From S012-113 sp039714715 (GTDB lineage: Bacteria; Bacteroidota; Bacteroidia; Cytophagales; Cyclobacteriaceae): DNA of 5,398 nt. The stretch spans positions 1 through 5,398 of the forward strand of contig JBDLIU010000308.1 in the NCBI GenBank assembly GCA_039714715.1, read 5' to 3'. Each line of letters starts with the position of its first letter. Position 1 is the stretch's first letter. Below the pieces are notes generated by a model, which was not told where the DNA came from, searched no databases, and saw only the letters and a program-made list of their open reading frames with translations. The position numbers and the translations under genes are program-made. Below are positions 5,374-5,398 of the stretch, piece by piece.

Positions 5374-5398
5374 ATGAATAAAATTATATCAATTAGGG
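5374..5398 (+). CDS. Possible start of a divergent gene, eight codons visible
   Basis: An ATG at 5374-5376 opens a frame reading MNKIISIR that stays open to the right edge. It is preceded by AAAGGA, but that purine run touches the ATG, so it is too close to be a good ribosome binding site. The frame lies downstream of a long AT-rich stretch and would be divergent from the operon. Too little is visible to identify a product; a chance ATG is quite possible. Confidence 0.25.

Overview
The window shows one compact operon, read entirely on the minus strand (right to left), plus its upstream control region. The host looks like a member of the Bacteroidota or a related lineage such as Balneolota. 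The reasons are moderately AT-rich DNA, very AT-rich intergenic sequence, A/T-rich leaders without clear Shine-Dalgarno sequences, and protein style. This is an impression, not a measured assignment.

In transcription order the layout is: an AT-rich upstream region with several inverted repeats (5166-5398); an XRE-type HTH/cupin regulator (5165-4614); a radical SAM aminomutase of the lysine/glutamate 2,3-aminomutase (KamA) family (4587-2986); a 58-bp gap with a strong hairpin; the two subunits of a 3-oxoadipate-type CoA-transferase (2927-2214 and 2220-1561, overlapping by 7 nt); a class III PLP aminotransferase (1536-172); and the 5' end of a PcaF-type 3-oxoadipyl-CoA thiolase (179 to beyond base 1, overlapping the aminotransferase by 8 nt). 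There may be a divergent plus-strand gene starting at 5374, but only eight codons are visible.

The genes fit one chemical sequence. The aminomutase moves the amino group of an alpha-amino acid to the beta carbon. The aminotransferase turns the beta-amino acid into a 3-oxoacid. The CoA-transferase activates it, and the thiolase cleaves it to acetyl-CoA plus a shortened acyl-CoA. The last two steps look specifically like PcaI/PcaJ and PcaF of the beta-ketoadipate pathway. The aminomutase lacks the two aspartates that hold the lysine side-chain amine in true lysine 2,3-aminomutase; one position appears to be arginine.

Together this suggests an acidic six-carbon substrate: 2-aminoadipate -> 3-aminoadipate -> 3-oxoadipate -> 3-oxoadipyl-CoA -> acetyl-CoA + succinyl-CoA. 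That would be a radical-SAM link from lysine/2-aminoadipate catabolism into the lower beta-ketoadipate pathway. Enzyme families and gene order are read from the sequence; the substrate and the pathway are inference.
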